A DNA stretch of 64,000 nt from Eukaryota sp. TZLM1-RC (taxonomy: Eukaryota; Metamonada: BaSk clade): positions 2,790,001-2,854,000 of the forward strand of contig JAUPSS010000002.1 of the NCBI GenBank assembly GCA_040285825.1, in the 5' to 3' direction. The notes under the pieces were generated by a model. It was not told the DNA's origin. It searched no databases and saw only the letters and a list, made by a program, of their open reading frames with translations. The position numbers were made by a program, and so were the translations under genes. Position 1 is the first letter of the stretch, and each line of letters opens with the position of its first letter. This document shows, piece by piece, positions 43,031 to 53,251 of this stretch.

Positions 43031-43351
43031 TTGTCAGTTTATTATGAAAATAATCACTCAAAGAGCATTGGGGAATGGAAGTTTTGGTTAGATGAACATG
43101 ACCCAAAGGCTGTGAATAATTACCAATTTAGAGAGGCAATTTTTAAAAGAACAACAAAAACAATGAGACAAACCAAGTCTATAATTTATCTCTATGGAGG
43201 TTATACAGCATGCAGAATCATAGCATTGGGGGAAATTTTTCCCTATTTACACAGTTCCTTTTTTGAGGAGCAATCACAAAAACTGACCACTATCCACATT
43301 CTGAGCAATCATATCATTAAATATATTCAGAGAAGCCAGTTCATTTTTTGA
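43031..43351 (+). other. open frame of 106 codons, unknown (right arm)
   Basis: Counterpart of 16743-17063 with about nine residue changes, mostly non-synonymous. No ATG start (TTG). Function not recognised; possibly not a gene. Confidence 0.3.
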
Positions 43352-43399
43352 ACAGCAGTCTTCATCCATTTTCAATGAATTTACAATTCTTGTTATTTC

Positions 43400-43650
43400 A
43401 AGTTAATCGTGACACGTAGTGGCTAAACTCTTTGTTCCCACAAAAGCGGATTGGTATAAAAAAGAGAATTTTGTGAATCCAACATTTCCCATATTTGCTG
43501 CAGAAAATAAGTGATTTTTCAACATTCCTAGATGTAGATCCAATAAATTAGAAAAAAAATTTTTCCTGAAAGCATTGTAGAATCGAAAAGAATCTAATGC
43601 TTTGGAAGGAGCACGAGATCTCAAAATTTCTTCCCATTTAGCAAATTTGA
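43400..43650 (-). mobile_element. retrotransposon thumb-region fragment (right arm)
   Basis: Counterpart of 16440-16690; encodes MLKNHLFSAANMGNVGFTKF on the minus strand. Confidence 0.75.
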
Positions 43651-43659
43651 AACACTTTT

Positions 43660-44470
43660 TCCGTAATTGAATCCATCCAATACCTCAAGTACGTCGTTGT
43701 TGTTTCACATTATTAAAAACGCTTTTACTTTTATCACTCATTATTATTATTATTGCTGAAATGTTTTTTGGGTTGCCAAACTGCTGAAGTGATTTTGGGT
43801 AATTAACTATCGGTCTTTTGCTAGCATTCTACAACTACAAATGCTCCACAAATCAGAACAGGATTAAAACAAGATGCAACCAAGAAAATAGTTCTAAAAA
43901 GCGTTGAGAAATCAATTCCTTGATGTAAGATTATTATTACTTAAGTAATTGCATAAGTTATTCAATTATTTGAACTATTACTTACAATGAATGACAATAA
44001 TATAATTATCACATTGAAAAATGGTAGGGCGCTTTGAGTAAGTGTTTAACAATGGTACGTAAAATACACCAAAAAAGGACACTGTTTAAATAGAAAAAAA
44101 TACAATAATTCTTTTAAAAAACGGTTTCTATCTGTTTCATATCATAAACATCTTTTTTTGGTTTAAGAAGCTACTAACGCAAAGATGTTGGTGCTCAAGA
44201 TGTAATGTCTGGGAATTATGTGAATGCTGAAAATCAAGAACAGACATTGGTAAGCAGCTCAGTGTTTCAAAAACTGCTCATTTGATAATACTGGTGTCCG
44301 AACAATGTGAAATACACAGAGATTGAATTTTGTTAGAATCAAACTGCAATTGCATTGTCCAAAATTCACTCTATAACTGGAGGTGCTGTAACTGTGGTTT
44401 AAAAGAAAAAATAAATATATGGAATATATATTCATTAAATTTTAAGGAAAATTTAATTTGAATTAATGAA
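43660..44470. other. non-coding part of right arm
   Basis: Matches left 15640-16430. No gene seen. Confidence 0.4.
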
Positions 44471-44481
44471 TCACTTACTTA

Positions 44482-44620
44482 ATGAATTGAATCAACATAG
44501 CGGTCAGAATTCGACCACTCTTTGTCAATGACTCACAAAATTTTTGACGTTCCGATCTGAACACTCTGTCCCCAAAAAGGTATTCCCCCATCTTTAACTT
44601 AATGGCAAAAAATTAATGAA
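44482..44620 (+). pseudogene. kinesin-7 5'-end relic (right arm)
   Basis: Counterpart of 15500-15630. ATG 44482 reads MN, stop, INIAVRIRPLFVNDSQNF, stop, RSDLNTLS. Same two stops as in the left arm, so it was dead before the inverted duplication. Confidence 0.75.
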
Positions 44621-44734
44621 GAAATAATACCAGTCCATTAACAAATGAATGATGCCAAAGCAACCATTCGACTGAAGAATCTAACCATCACTAGTCTTTC
44701 GTAATTTCAACACAAACAAATCTGGCGCAAACGC

Positions 44735-45659
44735 AGTTTTGAGACAAATGGCTGATGAAATGGAATGGAAAGCTTGGATTATGAAGTAAGACTTGGCTTG
44801 GCCAAAACTCAAAATCCCGTTTTCGGAAATTTTTAAAGGACATTCGTACTAGTTTTGCTGGTGCTTTAGTAACTCAAATTCCCTCTGTTTATGTACTTTT
44901 GTTAAAAAACAATGAATGGCTTTTCAACATGCGTTTTCGTTGTTTCTATGGCCAAACAATTTGCCCAATCATTTAACTTGTAAATACGGTAAACCTATTG
45001 TGTTTATTCATCTTTTGAATTGTAAACATTTGATTACATTTAGAAAGTGCATAATAATGTCAGGGAACAAATTTATGTAATGTGCAAATCATATCGAGTA
45101 GATTCCTTTTTAGAGCCGTTGTTATCGAAATTAATTCTTGATGACCCCAATATTGATAGTACGGGCTACAATAGAGCTTCTATGGGTCTGACAAGAGGTG
45201 ATCTGGTTGTGCGCGGCTTAAATGGTAGTTTTACTATTTTAGACGCCATGTCCATTGACCCTTGTAATTCTTCAAACGAACATTTCATTAACTCAGAAGT
45301 AAATAATTCTTTTCTCGCTGGCGAAAAATATAGAATTGCTAAATATTCGAAACCCATTTCCTCAACTAATGAAAATTCTCATACTTCAATATAATTGATG
45401 TGTCTTTGTTTTTTCTTTGCTTGGATCTCTAGGCAAGGCTGCTATGGTTTTTTTTGAGGATTTTGTTTCAGCTCTAAAGGAAAGAACTGGAAGAATTTTC
45501 AATCGTGTTTACTGCCAAAACAGCATTGTAGTTTCTATTTCTAAAAGAATGGTGAACCTAATTTCTGATTCACTGTCTTCTTTTGGGAAATTTTCTGAAT
45601 CTTTAGCAATTGATTGTTTTGAAGTAGGGGAGGCAGATTTTGAGGATGTGGAGTTTTAG
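44735..45659 (+). mobile_element. retrotransposon C-terminal half, family D (right arm)
   Basis: Broken frames give ALVTQIPSVYVLLLKNNEW, a knuckle with one Cys changed (CKYGKPI), NNVREQIYVMCKSYRVDSFL, TRGDLVVRGLNGSFTILDAM and the end DCFEVGEADFEDVEF then TAG. Counterpart of 14450-15380. Confidence 0.75.
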
Positions 45660-46129
45660 TTGTGTATTTTATGTTTTGATATTCCTTATCAGATAAATAA
45701 ATAAGCGTTTTGAGAAAAGAGACAAAATGGTATGTTATGTTCCGAGCTTCTTCCAAGTGGAAATCAATATAGTAAGAACTGAATATTCAATCCAATTTCA
45801 ACAACATTTTTTATATTAAATTGTTGGTTGGCTGAATATTTTTCCCAGCAACATAGTTCAACTTGTCAAAACAAGGGGAGTTGAAAACCAAATTTCTAAG
45901 AAATAGACTGAATGAATTAACCGTGTGACTGACAATCGAATTGTTGAATTTTCAATAATAATAATTCAAATAAACAACATAAATGGCCTGTTTGCGAACT
46001 CTATATTTAAGCTTTTGGAAATAAGTATCCAGATTTGCTTTCAAAAAATAAATTGATTTTATTATGAAAAGCGCAATTACGATCTATTTATTGATCTTCG
46101 AAGCTTCTTAAAAACTCAAAACTAATGGC

Positions 46130-46215
46130 ACAAAATTCATTGAACCCAGATTTCCTCCACAGAGTCTTGATCTGCTTGCTGTCTCCCTAAAGCTTCTCTA
46201 ATAACCCAAAAAAAT
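46130..46215 (-). mobile_element. retrotransposon 3' end, family A (right arm)
   Basis: Counterpart of 13880-13990. Confidence 0.55.
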
Positions 46216-46848
46216 AATTACTACATGGAATTTATGTTGATAAAATTGTGCAAGCTGAAAAAGTTGTAAAAGCAACTCCTACATTTTGTTCTTATTGTGT
46301 TCCCTTATTACTTCGAACGTATAACGGTTGAAGCTTGTTATTTCGTGAAGTTAAAAAAATCCGTTACAAGAATAACTTTTAATAGAAACACAATCTGTAG
46401 CATTTGACCCTGGAATGTGGGTAGATTGTCTCTGAAACACAAATGTGAATCTAGAATTGCAGCAGATTTTTACTGTAGCAAGACAGAGGACCATTCAAAA
46501 AGCAGAAACCAGAATTAAATACATCTCGATCAAATTATGTGTTTTAAAGAACTTTGTGGAAAAAATACAGGAACACTTCACTTCTTTTTAAAACTGAATT
46601 TAACAAATTTTTAACAAAAAAACGAAAATTTCTACAATAGATTTAGTTACTCTCGAGAGGAACAAACTAATTTAAAATAAGAAAATTTTGACAGAAATTT
46701 TGAACAAAAAAGCATCAAAACCAAATTCAAAGAATGGCAGTTATGTAGAAGCTGAATCTGAATTATTTCAATAACCTACTTTGGGACAGGGAAAATTATT
46801 TGAATTTGAAGACCTAAAATATATATAAAAAGCATAACATTATTGAAC

Positions 46849-47039
46849 TAAAGCACAAGGCAATATTATTAGGATCTCGGTTTAGAAAATCAGCACACCA
46901 AATGATTTGCCGATTCAAATGCTCAATTGGGATCCCAATTGATGTAGTAATTGGATTTGCTGATTGGAATAATACTGATATTGAACTCATAAGGATCGAG
47001 TACCAACTGTTAAAGGAAAAGCTATTAGACAACTGTTGA
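46849..47039 (+). pseudogene. Fanzor relic (right arm)
   Basis: Counterpart of 13066-13258, open for about 60 codons: AILLGSRFRKSAHQMICRF, then DVVIGFADWNN, ending at TGA 47037. It aligns with the segment before RuvC-II of the Fanzor at 6944-8292. Confidence 0.5.
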
Positions 47040-47241
47040 GACAAGCAAAATATTAATTTTGTTTAGTGGATGACATAGAATTATAGACCAGTTTAGCCCC
47101 GCTTGTTTGTCAATAGACGACTTGTGGAATGTGGTTTTGTTGGATAAGTGAAAACAGTGTGATTATAAAAGTTGTGTCAACCCCACAAAGCAATCCTCTC
47201 AATTTCCTTCTGCTATATTCCTTCCACTTTTGAACTTTTGA

Positions 47242-48462
47242 ATGGGAAAGAGCAAGTTCTACGCAGTCATTCGTGGTAAAGATAAGGCTCGTGGCATCTT
47301 TGAAGTTGATAAGAAGAAACAGTTTGACTTTTCCTTAGTACAGGGTGCTAAAGGGCAACAATTTCGAGGTTTTCCCACTGAACTAGAAGCTATTCTATAC
47401 TGGGAAAACAGAACGTCTCCTGGAGAAATTTACTATGGCATTGCAAGAGGTAGGGACCCTCAAGTCCCTGGTCGTACAGTTAAGAACCTTTTGATTACCA
47501 TCCCTTCACCTGAAAGCCATGGCAGCCTTAGCAAAGCAGACAGAGAGAGTTATCAAAATCGCATGTTTAGAGAAAAGGTAGAACCTTATACAAAAGATTG
47601 TCCCAATGTTTTGTACCGAAAGTTTAGACGTAAAGACGAAGCGACAACTTGGTTGGCAAAGCAGTGTGAAACATCAGATGAAGATGAAAATTACTATCTG
47701 TCTGACAGCTTGCCTAAACCAGCTACCAAGTTGCAAAGAGTTGAAATGGTTGATGTACTTCGGAAAATAAACCCTGATCAATCAGATTTGATTGTTTATA
47801 CTGCTGGTTGTGCAGTTGATAATCAATTCAATGTATTTTGTGGTTTTGGTATTACCATGTTTGGTATTGCTGTTGAAGCCCAGTCAACCTTTCCAATGCT
47901 CCATTTGTTTGGTCCCTGTAAAGGTGATATTAGGAATCGTGTTAGAGAAGATGTTGACTATTTGGATTTTGCTTCTTTTTATGGGTATTTAGCTGCGGTC
48001 AGGTTTCTAGCTCTTCATCCAGAATTATTACCAAAATTAGACTCATTTGGTAGTAAAGTGCGACCATTTATAGAGACTAGAACGAATTCTGATCTGTTGG
48101 CAAGAGTTATAAAAAAAGAAAAAGATGAAAGAAGCGATCTCAGAAGCCTATTATTGTCTCCAATTGTATCAGAAATTTTGCAAGTTTTAGATGGGGAACC
48201 ATTGTCCAACTATGATGTATTTGTTAGATATGTCAAGAATGTGAAAGAACTTCAGGGGAGCCAGGAAGTTGAACTCAATGCCCATCAAGGGGCCAGTGGT
48301 TTTAATTCTCCCTACTATGAGGAATTAATGTCCAATATTCCTCAAGATAGTATCCTAAATGGAACAGCGGAGAAAAAATTTTCTATTGATGAGTCAATTG
48401 ATTTGGATCAAGACAGCGATCTTGATCTCGCTCGTAGTGAACACAGTTCAGAAGAATATTGA
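47242..48462 (+). CDS. RNase H1-like protein with two hybrid-binding domains, probably catalytically dead (right-arm copy)
   Basis: 406 residues with the same domain order as the left-arm copy: HBD 5-54, HBD 63-139, RNase H-like 183-364, acidic tail. It differs at residue 37 (K for N), at the GTAEKK/GTMEKK position and at SEHSS/SEYSS near the end. YTAG again replaces YTDG. Two copies with intact frames, flanked by decayed sequence, suggest that the protein is still maintained or that gene conversion keeps it uniform. It ends in TGA. A host RNase H1 derivative is more likely than a viral or retroelement domain, because no reverse transcriptase of the LTR type is near. Confidence 0.75.
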   Translation: MGKSKFYAVIRGKDKARGIFEVDKKKQFDFSLVQGAKGQQFRGFPTELEAILYWENRTSPGEIYYGIARGRDPQVPGRTVKNLLITIPSPESHGSLSKADRESYQNRMFREKVEPYTKDCPNVLYRKFRRKDEATTWLAKQCETSDEDENYYLSDSLPKPATKLQRVEMVDVLRKINPDQSDLIVYTAGCAVDNQFNVFCGFGITMFGIAVEAQSTFPMLHLFGPCKGDIRNRVREDVDYLDFASFYGYLAAVRFLALHPELLPKLDSFGSKVRPFIETRTNSDLLARVIKKEKDERSDLRSLLLSPIVSEILQVLDGEPLSNYDVFVRYVKNVKELQGSQEVELNAHQGASGFNSPYYEELMSNIPQDSILNGTAEKKFSIDESIDLDQDSDLDLARSEHSSEEY

Positions 48463-49192
48463 TGTTTTAATTTACTTTTATTTTATTTATACGCAGTCAA
48501 ATAGTGTTTAGTAAATTACAATCAATTTATTCAATTAATACACCGTTTTTCATTCCTTTTTCCATCTAGGTGTCAACATTATTGACTTGTTTTGGAAAAT
48601 AACAATCACCCAATGAACTAGATAAGGGCACAATAGTTTCGTTAATTAAGGATTCATAATTGTAGACATAATGAAATTTCAAATCTTTGTTGTACTTTTC
48701 GGTGAACTATATTGAAAACTGAAAATACATTGTTGTAAATGTTATGTTTTTAAACGGCCATGTTCACAACACATTGACAATGAATACATCAACAATCAAA
48801 AACCAAATTGGATTTTGACCTGTAATCTGATAAAGATTAACTGGATGTTTTTGTTATGTCAATTATCTTGCAATATTCCACCACAAAGATTTAAATTTCC
48901 AAGTATTGTAATCAATTTGGTGAAAACACTCGAAAAAAGAATCAGTAAATGCAAATCAAAGTAAAAATTGCAACAAAAAGAGGTGTTGTAGTATATGATT
49001 TAATAAATTGAAACAATAATGGTAAAAAATACAAAAAGATATAACTTTAAAAAAATTAAAAGTAACAAAAACCTCATAAATCGTATTAACTATATGAGAA
49101 AAATCATGAGACTTTTGAATATGGGAATCCGGGATTCGCAGTGAACAGAAACTACAAGAAGAGGTTGATTGGAAATGAATTTGATGGTGATT
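48463..49192. other. outer edge of right arm and intergenic
   Basis: Homology with the left arm weakens after about 48666 and ends near 48845. The remainder is A-rich with no gene seen. Confidence 0.5.
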
Positions 49193-49705
49193 TTAATATA
49201 TTTCCTCAACATTAGATTTACAGCTGTAATAAGAATAGACAATAAGAATAAAAACAAACTTTTTTAATTCTTCAATCACTTGAGTAATTTCAGATATCGA
49301 CTGTTTCATTCTATCTTTCAAGTTGAAAAGTGCTTCGTCTTCCCGTAGTTTCTCAAGTAGGAACCTCATGTTCAACATAATGTTCTCCATTTGAGTAATT
49401 TTACCTAGATTTTGAGAGGGATTACGGGTGAGCACACGTAAAAGTTCGCAGTAATTAAAAACGAGTGAATGATTAAGTCTCTTTAGTTCAGACTTAATGT
49501 CAACCAGGTCGTCTGGGAATAGCTGTACCGATCCTTGTTCTTTCAGAGAGGGACGGTCTAGGTTGAAGGAAAAGGTTTCTCCATAAAGTTCAAAGGAAGA
49601 TTCATAGTTTTGAGGAACAGATGGAGGTGATAAAGCATCAGGTTTATCGTAAAGTTGAAAGAAAGGCGGTGGTGGAGGAAAAGAGAGCAGAGGCGATTCG
49701 CTCAT
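49193..49705 (-). CDS. MED7: Mediator complex subunit 7
   Basis: Hallmark N-terminus FPPPPPFFQLY, then YGETFSFN, QLFPDDLVDIKSELKRLNHS and VFNYCELLRVLTRNPSQ. This is the MED7 order: PPPPFY motif, 'LkelGiexLyp', then 'lkkLnkSlllnfleLvdiLsxnP'. It ends with the long helix that pairs with MED21. Role: middle module of Mediator, bridging regulators and RNA polymerase II. The last codons look odd (FVFILIVYSYYS). They are best explained by a 36-nt intron at 49224-49259 (gtttg...acag on the minus strand), which keeps the frame and leaves a 158-residue protein ending NCKSNVEEIY. That intron is inferred from its resemblance to the SNARE gene introns. Start ATG 49705. Confidence 0.85.
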   Translation of the reverse strand: MSESPLLSFPPPPPFFQLYDKPDALSPPSVPQNYESSFELYGETFSFNLDRPSLKEQGSVQLFPDDLVDIKSELKRLNHSLVFNYCELLRVLTRNPSQNLGKITQMENIMLNMRFLLEKLREDEALFNLKDRMKQSISEITQVIEELKKFVFILIVYSYYSCKSNVEEIY

Positions 49706-50132
49706 TCTTGTGGAATAAGTATAAGTAGATTTTCAATAATCATTTTGGATTGTATTGATGATGTTTACCATGCAACAAATGAGGTTCGTGATCATTGTGT
49801 CAGCTTATAGTAGTTCACAGTTACTACTTACCACAATGATGTGCAGTGGTGATGAATAAAATTGGATCTAGTCAACCATATGTGACTTTTTTGTGTCAAT
49901 ATTCTTAATTTTAATATTTCAATGTGAATTCTTAATAAACTTCAATCATTGCATCAACCATGAGAAATCCCAACAATTAGATTGCCACTATTATTGTGAA
50001 GGAATAATTGATTTGCTGAATTAACAATAGTGATAAATGATTTGAGAGATTGAACATAAAATGAACATTGTTTATTCATATCAAACAGAAGGAAAAGTAT
50101 CAAAAAATACACAAACTGAGAACCTATATTCT
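49706..50132. other. intergenic, nothing recognised
   Basis: Short AT-rich gap between MED7 and the IQ-repeat gene, which may share regulatory sequence. Confidence 0.4.
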
Positions 50133-52457
50133 CTATAACGAAACATCCAAATGTCCTAATCGGGTTAACAATTTACGAAGAGGTACCATAGCATATGAAC
50201 TTGCAGATTGAGATTTTGGTTGAATGAACCCGTGTGGGCTACTACTGTTCTGGGATGATCTATAAAGCTTTTTAAGTTGAATTACTGACTCATGGGGCCA
50301 TGAATTAACCAACATGTCACTAGAAAGTTTTAACAACAATTTGAAAACCCGAATAACCAACTCCTTATCCCTGTTAACATGCTTCACAACAGTGACTACA
50401 AGTGGGTGAATGGCTCCCACTCGTGGGAGAGAAGGTAGAAGCGTAGGATGTGCAGCAATTTGCTCGAGCAAGCAAACAATCAAATTCTTAAATCCCACAG
50501 CAGCAATAGATCTATTTGAATCCTCCATTTCATTGAGGAGTGCAGTGATGGGAGCTTCACTATCAAAGGAAGGTGCACTCACGAGACGGCGACAAAACTG
50601 ACCAGAATTAGATTCGCAAAGGTCTAGTAGTAGATGTACTGCTTTGTTTCTGACAGATGCTCTATCACTCTTAAGCATTTTGAATGCCTTTTCTGCTGTG
50701 TGTAGTTCGTATAGTTTGTCCTTGAAATCAGGATTACATCTAGATAGAGTAAGCTTACGCCGAACGCGAGATTGAATGGGCAAAATAGCTTTTGTTATAT
50801 CAGATTTCAGTTTTTTATAACGACGTCTGATGAGAAACCCTCTTATAATTGATTGAAGAAAAACACTGTTTGAGGCTTGTAAATGGTATTTTCTAAACGC
50901 TAAAGACGAACGGCACAGAGTTTGTAATTTAGATAATGATTTGAGCTGATGATTAAAGGTTCGACAGCAAGAGCACTTTCGAATGACTACCTGAAGATGT
51001 ACTATGGATTCTTGACAATTCCTAAACTTTTGATTGGTCAATGATGTTCTTGCCGAGTTTTGAGCGACCACAATTGAGTTGACATTATCGTTAAACTGCT
51101 TCTTGTGGAGAAATGTTCGAATTTGGCTTTGTAAATGGCCTATTGATTCTTGACAATTCCTAAACTTTTGAGTGGTCAATGATGTTCTTGCCGAGTTTTG
51201 AGCGACCACAATTGAGTTGACATTATCGTTAAACTGCTTCTTGTGGAGAAATGTTCGAATTTGGCTTTGTAAATGGCCTATTGATTCTTGACAATTCCTA
51301 AGCTTTTGATTGGTCAATGATGTTCTTGCCGAGTTTTGAGCGACCACAATTGAGTTGACATTATCGTTAAACTGCTTCTTGTGGAGAAATGTTCGAATTT
51401 GGCTTTGTAAATGGCCTATTGATTCTTGGCAATTCTTAAACTTTTGATTGGTCAATGATGTTCTTGCCGAGTTTTGAGCGACCACAATTGAGTTGACATT
51501 ATCGTTGAACTGCTTCTTGTGGAGAAATGTTCGAATTTGGCTTTGTAAATGGCCTATTGATTCTTGGCAATTCCTAAGCTTTTGATTGGTCAATGATGTT
51601 CTTGCTGAGTTTTGAGCGACCACAATTAATTTGACATTATCGTTAAACTGCTTCTTGTGGAGAAATGTTCGAATTTGGCTTTGTAAATGGCCTATTGATT
51701 CTTGGCAATTCTTAAACTTTTGATTGGTCAATGATGTTCTTGCCGAGTTTTGAGCGACCACAATTGAGTTGACATTATCGTTGAACTGCTTCTTGTGGAG
51801 AAATGTTCGAATTTGGCTTTGTAAATGGCCTATTGATTCTTGGCAATTCCTAAGCTTTTGATTGGTCAATGATGTTCTTGCTGAGTTTTGAGCGACGACA
51901 ATTAATTTGACATTATCGTTAAACTGCTTCTTGTGGAGAAATGTTCGAATTTGGCTTTGTAAATGGCCTATTGATTCTTGACAATTCCTAAGCTTTTGAT
52001 TGGTCAATGATGTTCTTGCTGAGTTTTGAGCGACCACAATTAATTTGACATTATCGTTAAACTGCTTCTTGTGGAGAAATGTTCGAATTTGGCTTTGTAA
52101 ATGGCCTATTGATTCTTGGCAATTCCTAAACTTTTGATTGGTCAATGATGTTCTAACAATAGTTTGTATGTAGGTGATCGACAAAACATCGTTTCTAAAC
52201 CGCTTCTGACAACTAAACATCCGCAAAGCGTTCTGAACACAAGATATCGCATCATTATGCGATATGGTTAAAGTGGAATGTGGGTGTTCCTTCGTTAACA
52301 CAGCAGGATCCTTATTGCCCGAAAAGGCGTGATTGCATATCTTACGGTGTAAACGCGAAGTAACAGATGCCACTAAAAGACAAAGTGTAACAAAAATGAT
52401 ACCAAGAGTTGAAAAGGAAGAACTGGGAAGCCATCCCGTCCCAATAACAGGATCCAT
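50133..52457 (-). CDS. IQ-repeat / HEAT protein (ASPM-like)
   Basis: 774 residues from ATG 52457 (MDPVIGTGW); a frame extension upstream has no ATG. Residues about 10-35 are hydrophobic (FSTLGIIFVTLCLLVASVTS), a possible membrane anchor. Then come about 20 IQ-like calmodulin-binding motifs. Most sit in nine copies of a 46-residue unit with two IQ motifs each (IGHLQSQIRTFLHKKQF and IVVAQNSARTSLTNQK). SVFLQSIIRGFLIRRRYKK is the most canonical. The last ~200 residues are HEAT/ARM-like (SVRNKAVHLLLDLC). IQ pairs spaced 23 residues plus a C-terminal ARM region recall ASPM (spindle-pole protein), but the ASH and CH domains of ASPM are absent. It could be a fragment whose upstream exons I cannot see (possible acceptor 'ccacag' just before the ATG). 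Confidence 0.6.
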   Translation of the reverse strand: MDPVIGTGWLPSSSFSTLGIIFVTLCLLVASVTSRLHRKICNHAFSGNKDPAVLTKEHPHSTLTISHNDAISCVQNALRMFSCQKRFRNDVLSITYIQTIVRTSLTNQKFRNCQESIGHLQSQIRTFLHKKQFNDNVKLIVVAQNSARTSLTNQKLRNCQESIGHLQSQIRTFLHKKQFNDNVKLIVVAQNSARTSLTNQKLRNCQESIGHLQSQIRTFLHKKQFNDNVNSIVVAQNSARTSLTNQKFKNCQESIGHLQSQIRTFLHKKQFNDNVKLIVVAQNSARTSLTNQKLRNCQESIGHLQSQIRTFLHKKQFNDNVNSIVVAQNSARTSLTNQKFKNCQESIGHLQSQIRTFLHKKQFNDNVNSIVVAQNSARTSLTNQKLRNCQESIGHLQSQIRTFLHKKQFNDNVNSIVVAQNSARTSLTTQKFRNCQESIGHLQSQIRTFLHKKQFNDNVNSIVVAQNSARTSLTNQKFRNCQESIVHLQVVIRKCSCCRTFNHQLKSLSKLQTLCRSSLAFRKYHLQASNSVFLQSIIRGFLIRRRYKKLKSDITKAILPIQSRVRRKLTLSRCNPDFKDKLYELHTAEKAFKMLKSDRASVRNKAVHLLLDLCESNSGQFCRRLVSAPSFDSEAPITALLNEMEDSNRSIAAVGFKNLIVCLLEQIAAHPTLLPSLPRVGAIHPLVVTVVKHVNRDKELVIRVFKLLLKLSSDMLVNSWPHESVIQLKKLYRSSQNSSSPHGFIQPKSQSASSYAMVPLRKLLTRLGHLDVSL
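51004..52155 (-). repeat. tandem array of a 138-bp coding repeat
   Basis: About eight and a half units of 138 bp (46 codons) inside the IQ-repeat gene. Units are nearly identical at the DNA level, with two alternating variants (QKLRNC/QKFKNC and NVKLIVV/NVNSIVV). Confidence 0.9.
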
Positions 52458-52606
52458 GTAAAGGCTGTGGAAATTTAAATCAATCAATTAAATAAACAAA
52501 TGCAAACACAAATTACACAAAAGTCTTTTGTTTACTCGATTTCTGTTATTATTGTATTTATTGCTGTCATAATTTTTAACTAAACAAAACATTTTCACAA
52601 CATCAC

Positions 52607-53251
52607 TTATGATGAATTTTCTTCCGAATTTTCCTTATTTACCAAACTTCCATGACTGCGTGACGTCTCATCTTTCCATTTTTGTATTGAGTCTGTGTAC
52701 ACATAACTGATTGGATCTCCCTTTCTAAGTTTACTTTTAACAGAAGGTTCTTGTAATGACATAGGAGCAGCCTTTCGCCTAGGCCTTGTTCTTGTTGATG
52801 ATTCTGGAATAACTTCTAATTTAGGTTTTTTTGTTTTAGGTTGCAATGGTGTAATCAAATTCTTTCGCCGTTGTGTTTCTGATTTGAGTTTTGGTGTTTT
52901 AGTTTCAGATAACCCAATAACATCATCCTCTTCATCACCAATTTCTGATGGTGTTTCAGAACTAGAAGCAACTTCAACAATTGATGATGAATCGGGCTCA
53001 GTTGCTTTATCTATCGAAGGTGTATTGAAAGTAGTTTTTGGTTTGTGATTTTCTCGATAAAAAGATGTCAAATCAGCAAGAGCAGGTGAGACAGATGAAA
53101 GCACTGAAATGTAACTGTCTCGTTCAGCTTGTGTTATTAGCAGTTTAGATTCTAGGTCTTGGATACGTGATGTTGCCAAATCAAGATCTTTCTTGTGTCT
53201 TGTTAACTCCAATTTGAGAAGAGATATCATTTTCTGGTTTCTTTGATGCAT
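52607..53251 (-). CDS. shugoshin
   Basis: 214 residues. The N-terminal ~55 residues are coiled coil (LLKLELTRHKKDLDLATSRI), as in shugoshin, where this part dimerises and binds PP2A-B'. The middle is acidic and Ser-rich. Near the C-terminus is the basic shugoshin motif: RTRPRRKAAPMSLQEPSVKS followed by KLRKGDP, matching 'RxSRRxxxxVxYxEPsLxxKlRR'. Role: protects centromeric cohesin and recruits PP2A and the chromosomal passenger complex. Start ATG 53251. It is short for the family, but both signature parts are present. Confidence 0.8.
   Translation of the reverse strand: MHQRNQKMISLLKLELTRHKKDLDLATSRIQDLESKLLITQAERDSYISVLSSVSPALADLTSFYRENHKPKTTFNTPSIDKATEPDSSSIVEVASSSETPSEIGDEEDDVIGLSETKTPKLKSETQRRKNLITPLQPKTKKPKLEVIPESSTRTRPRRKAAPMSLQEPSVKSKLRKGDPISYVYTDSIQKWKDETSRSHGSLVNKENSEENSS

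Larger units (their letters stand above)
37682..48845. repeat. right arm of the large inverted repeat
   Basis: Reverse complement of 11285-22541 (see that entry). Order from the inside out: condensin fragment, kinesin flank, kinesin copy 3, retroelement fragments, 106-codon frame, kinesin relic, family D element, Fanzor relic, RNase H-like gene. Confidence 0.9.

Noticed and set aside
51004-52155. CRISPR-like array
   Set aside because: Repeats are contiguous 138-bp coding units without spacers, in a eukaryotic gene.
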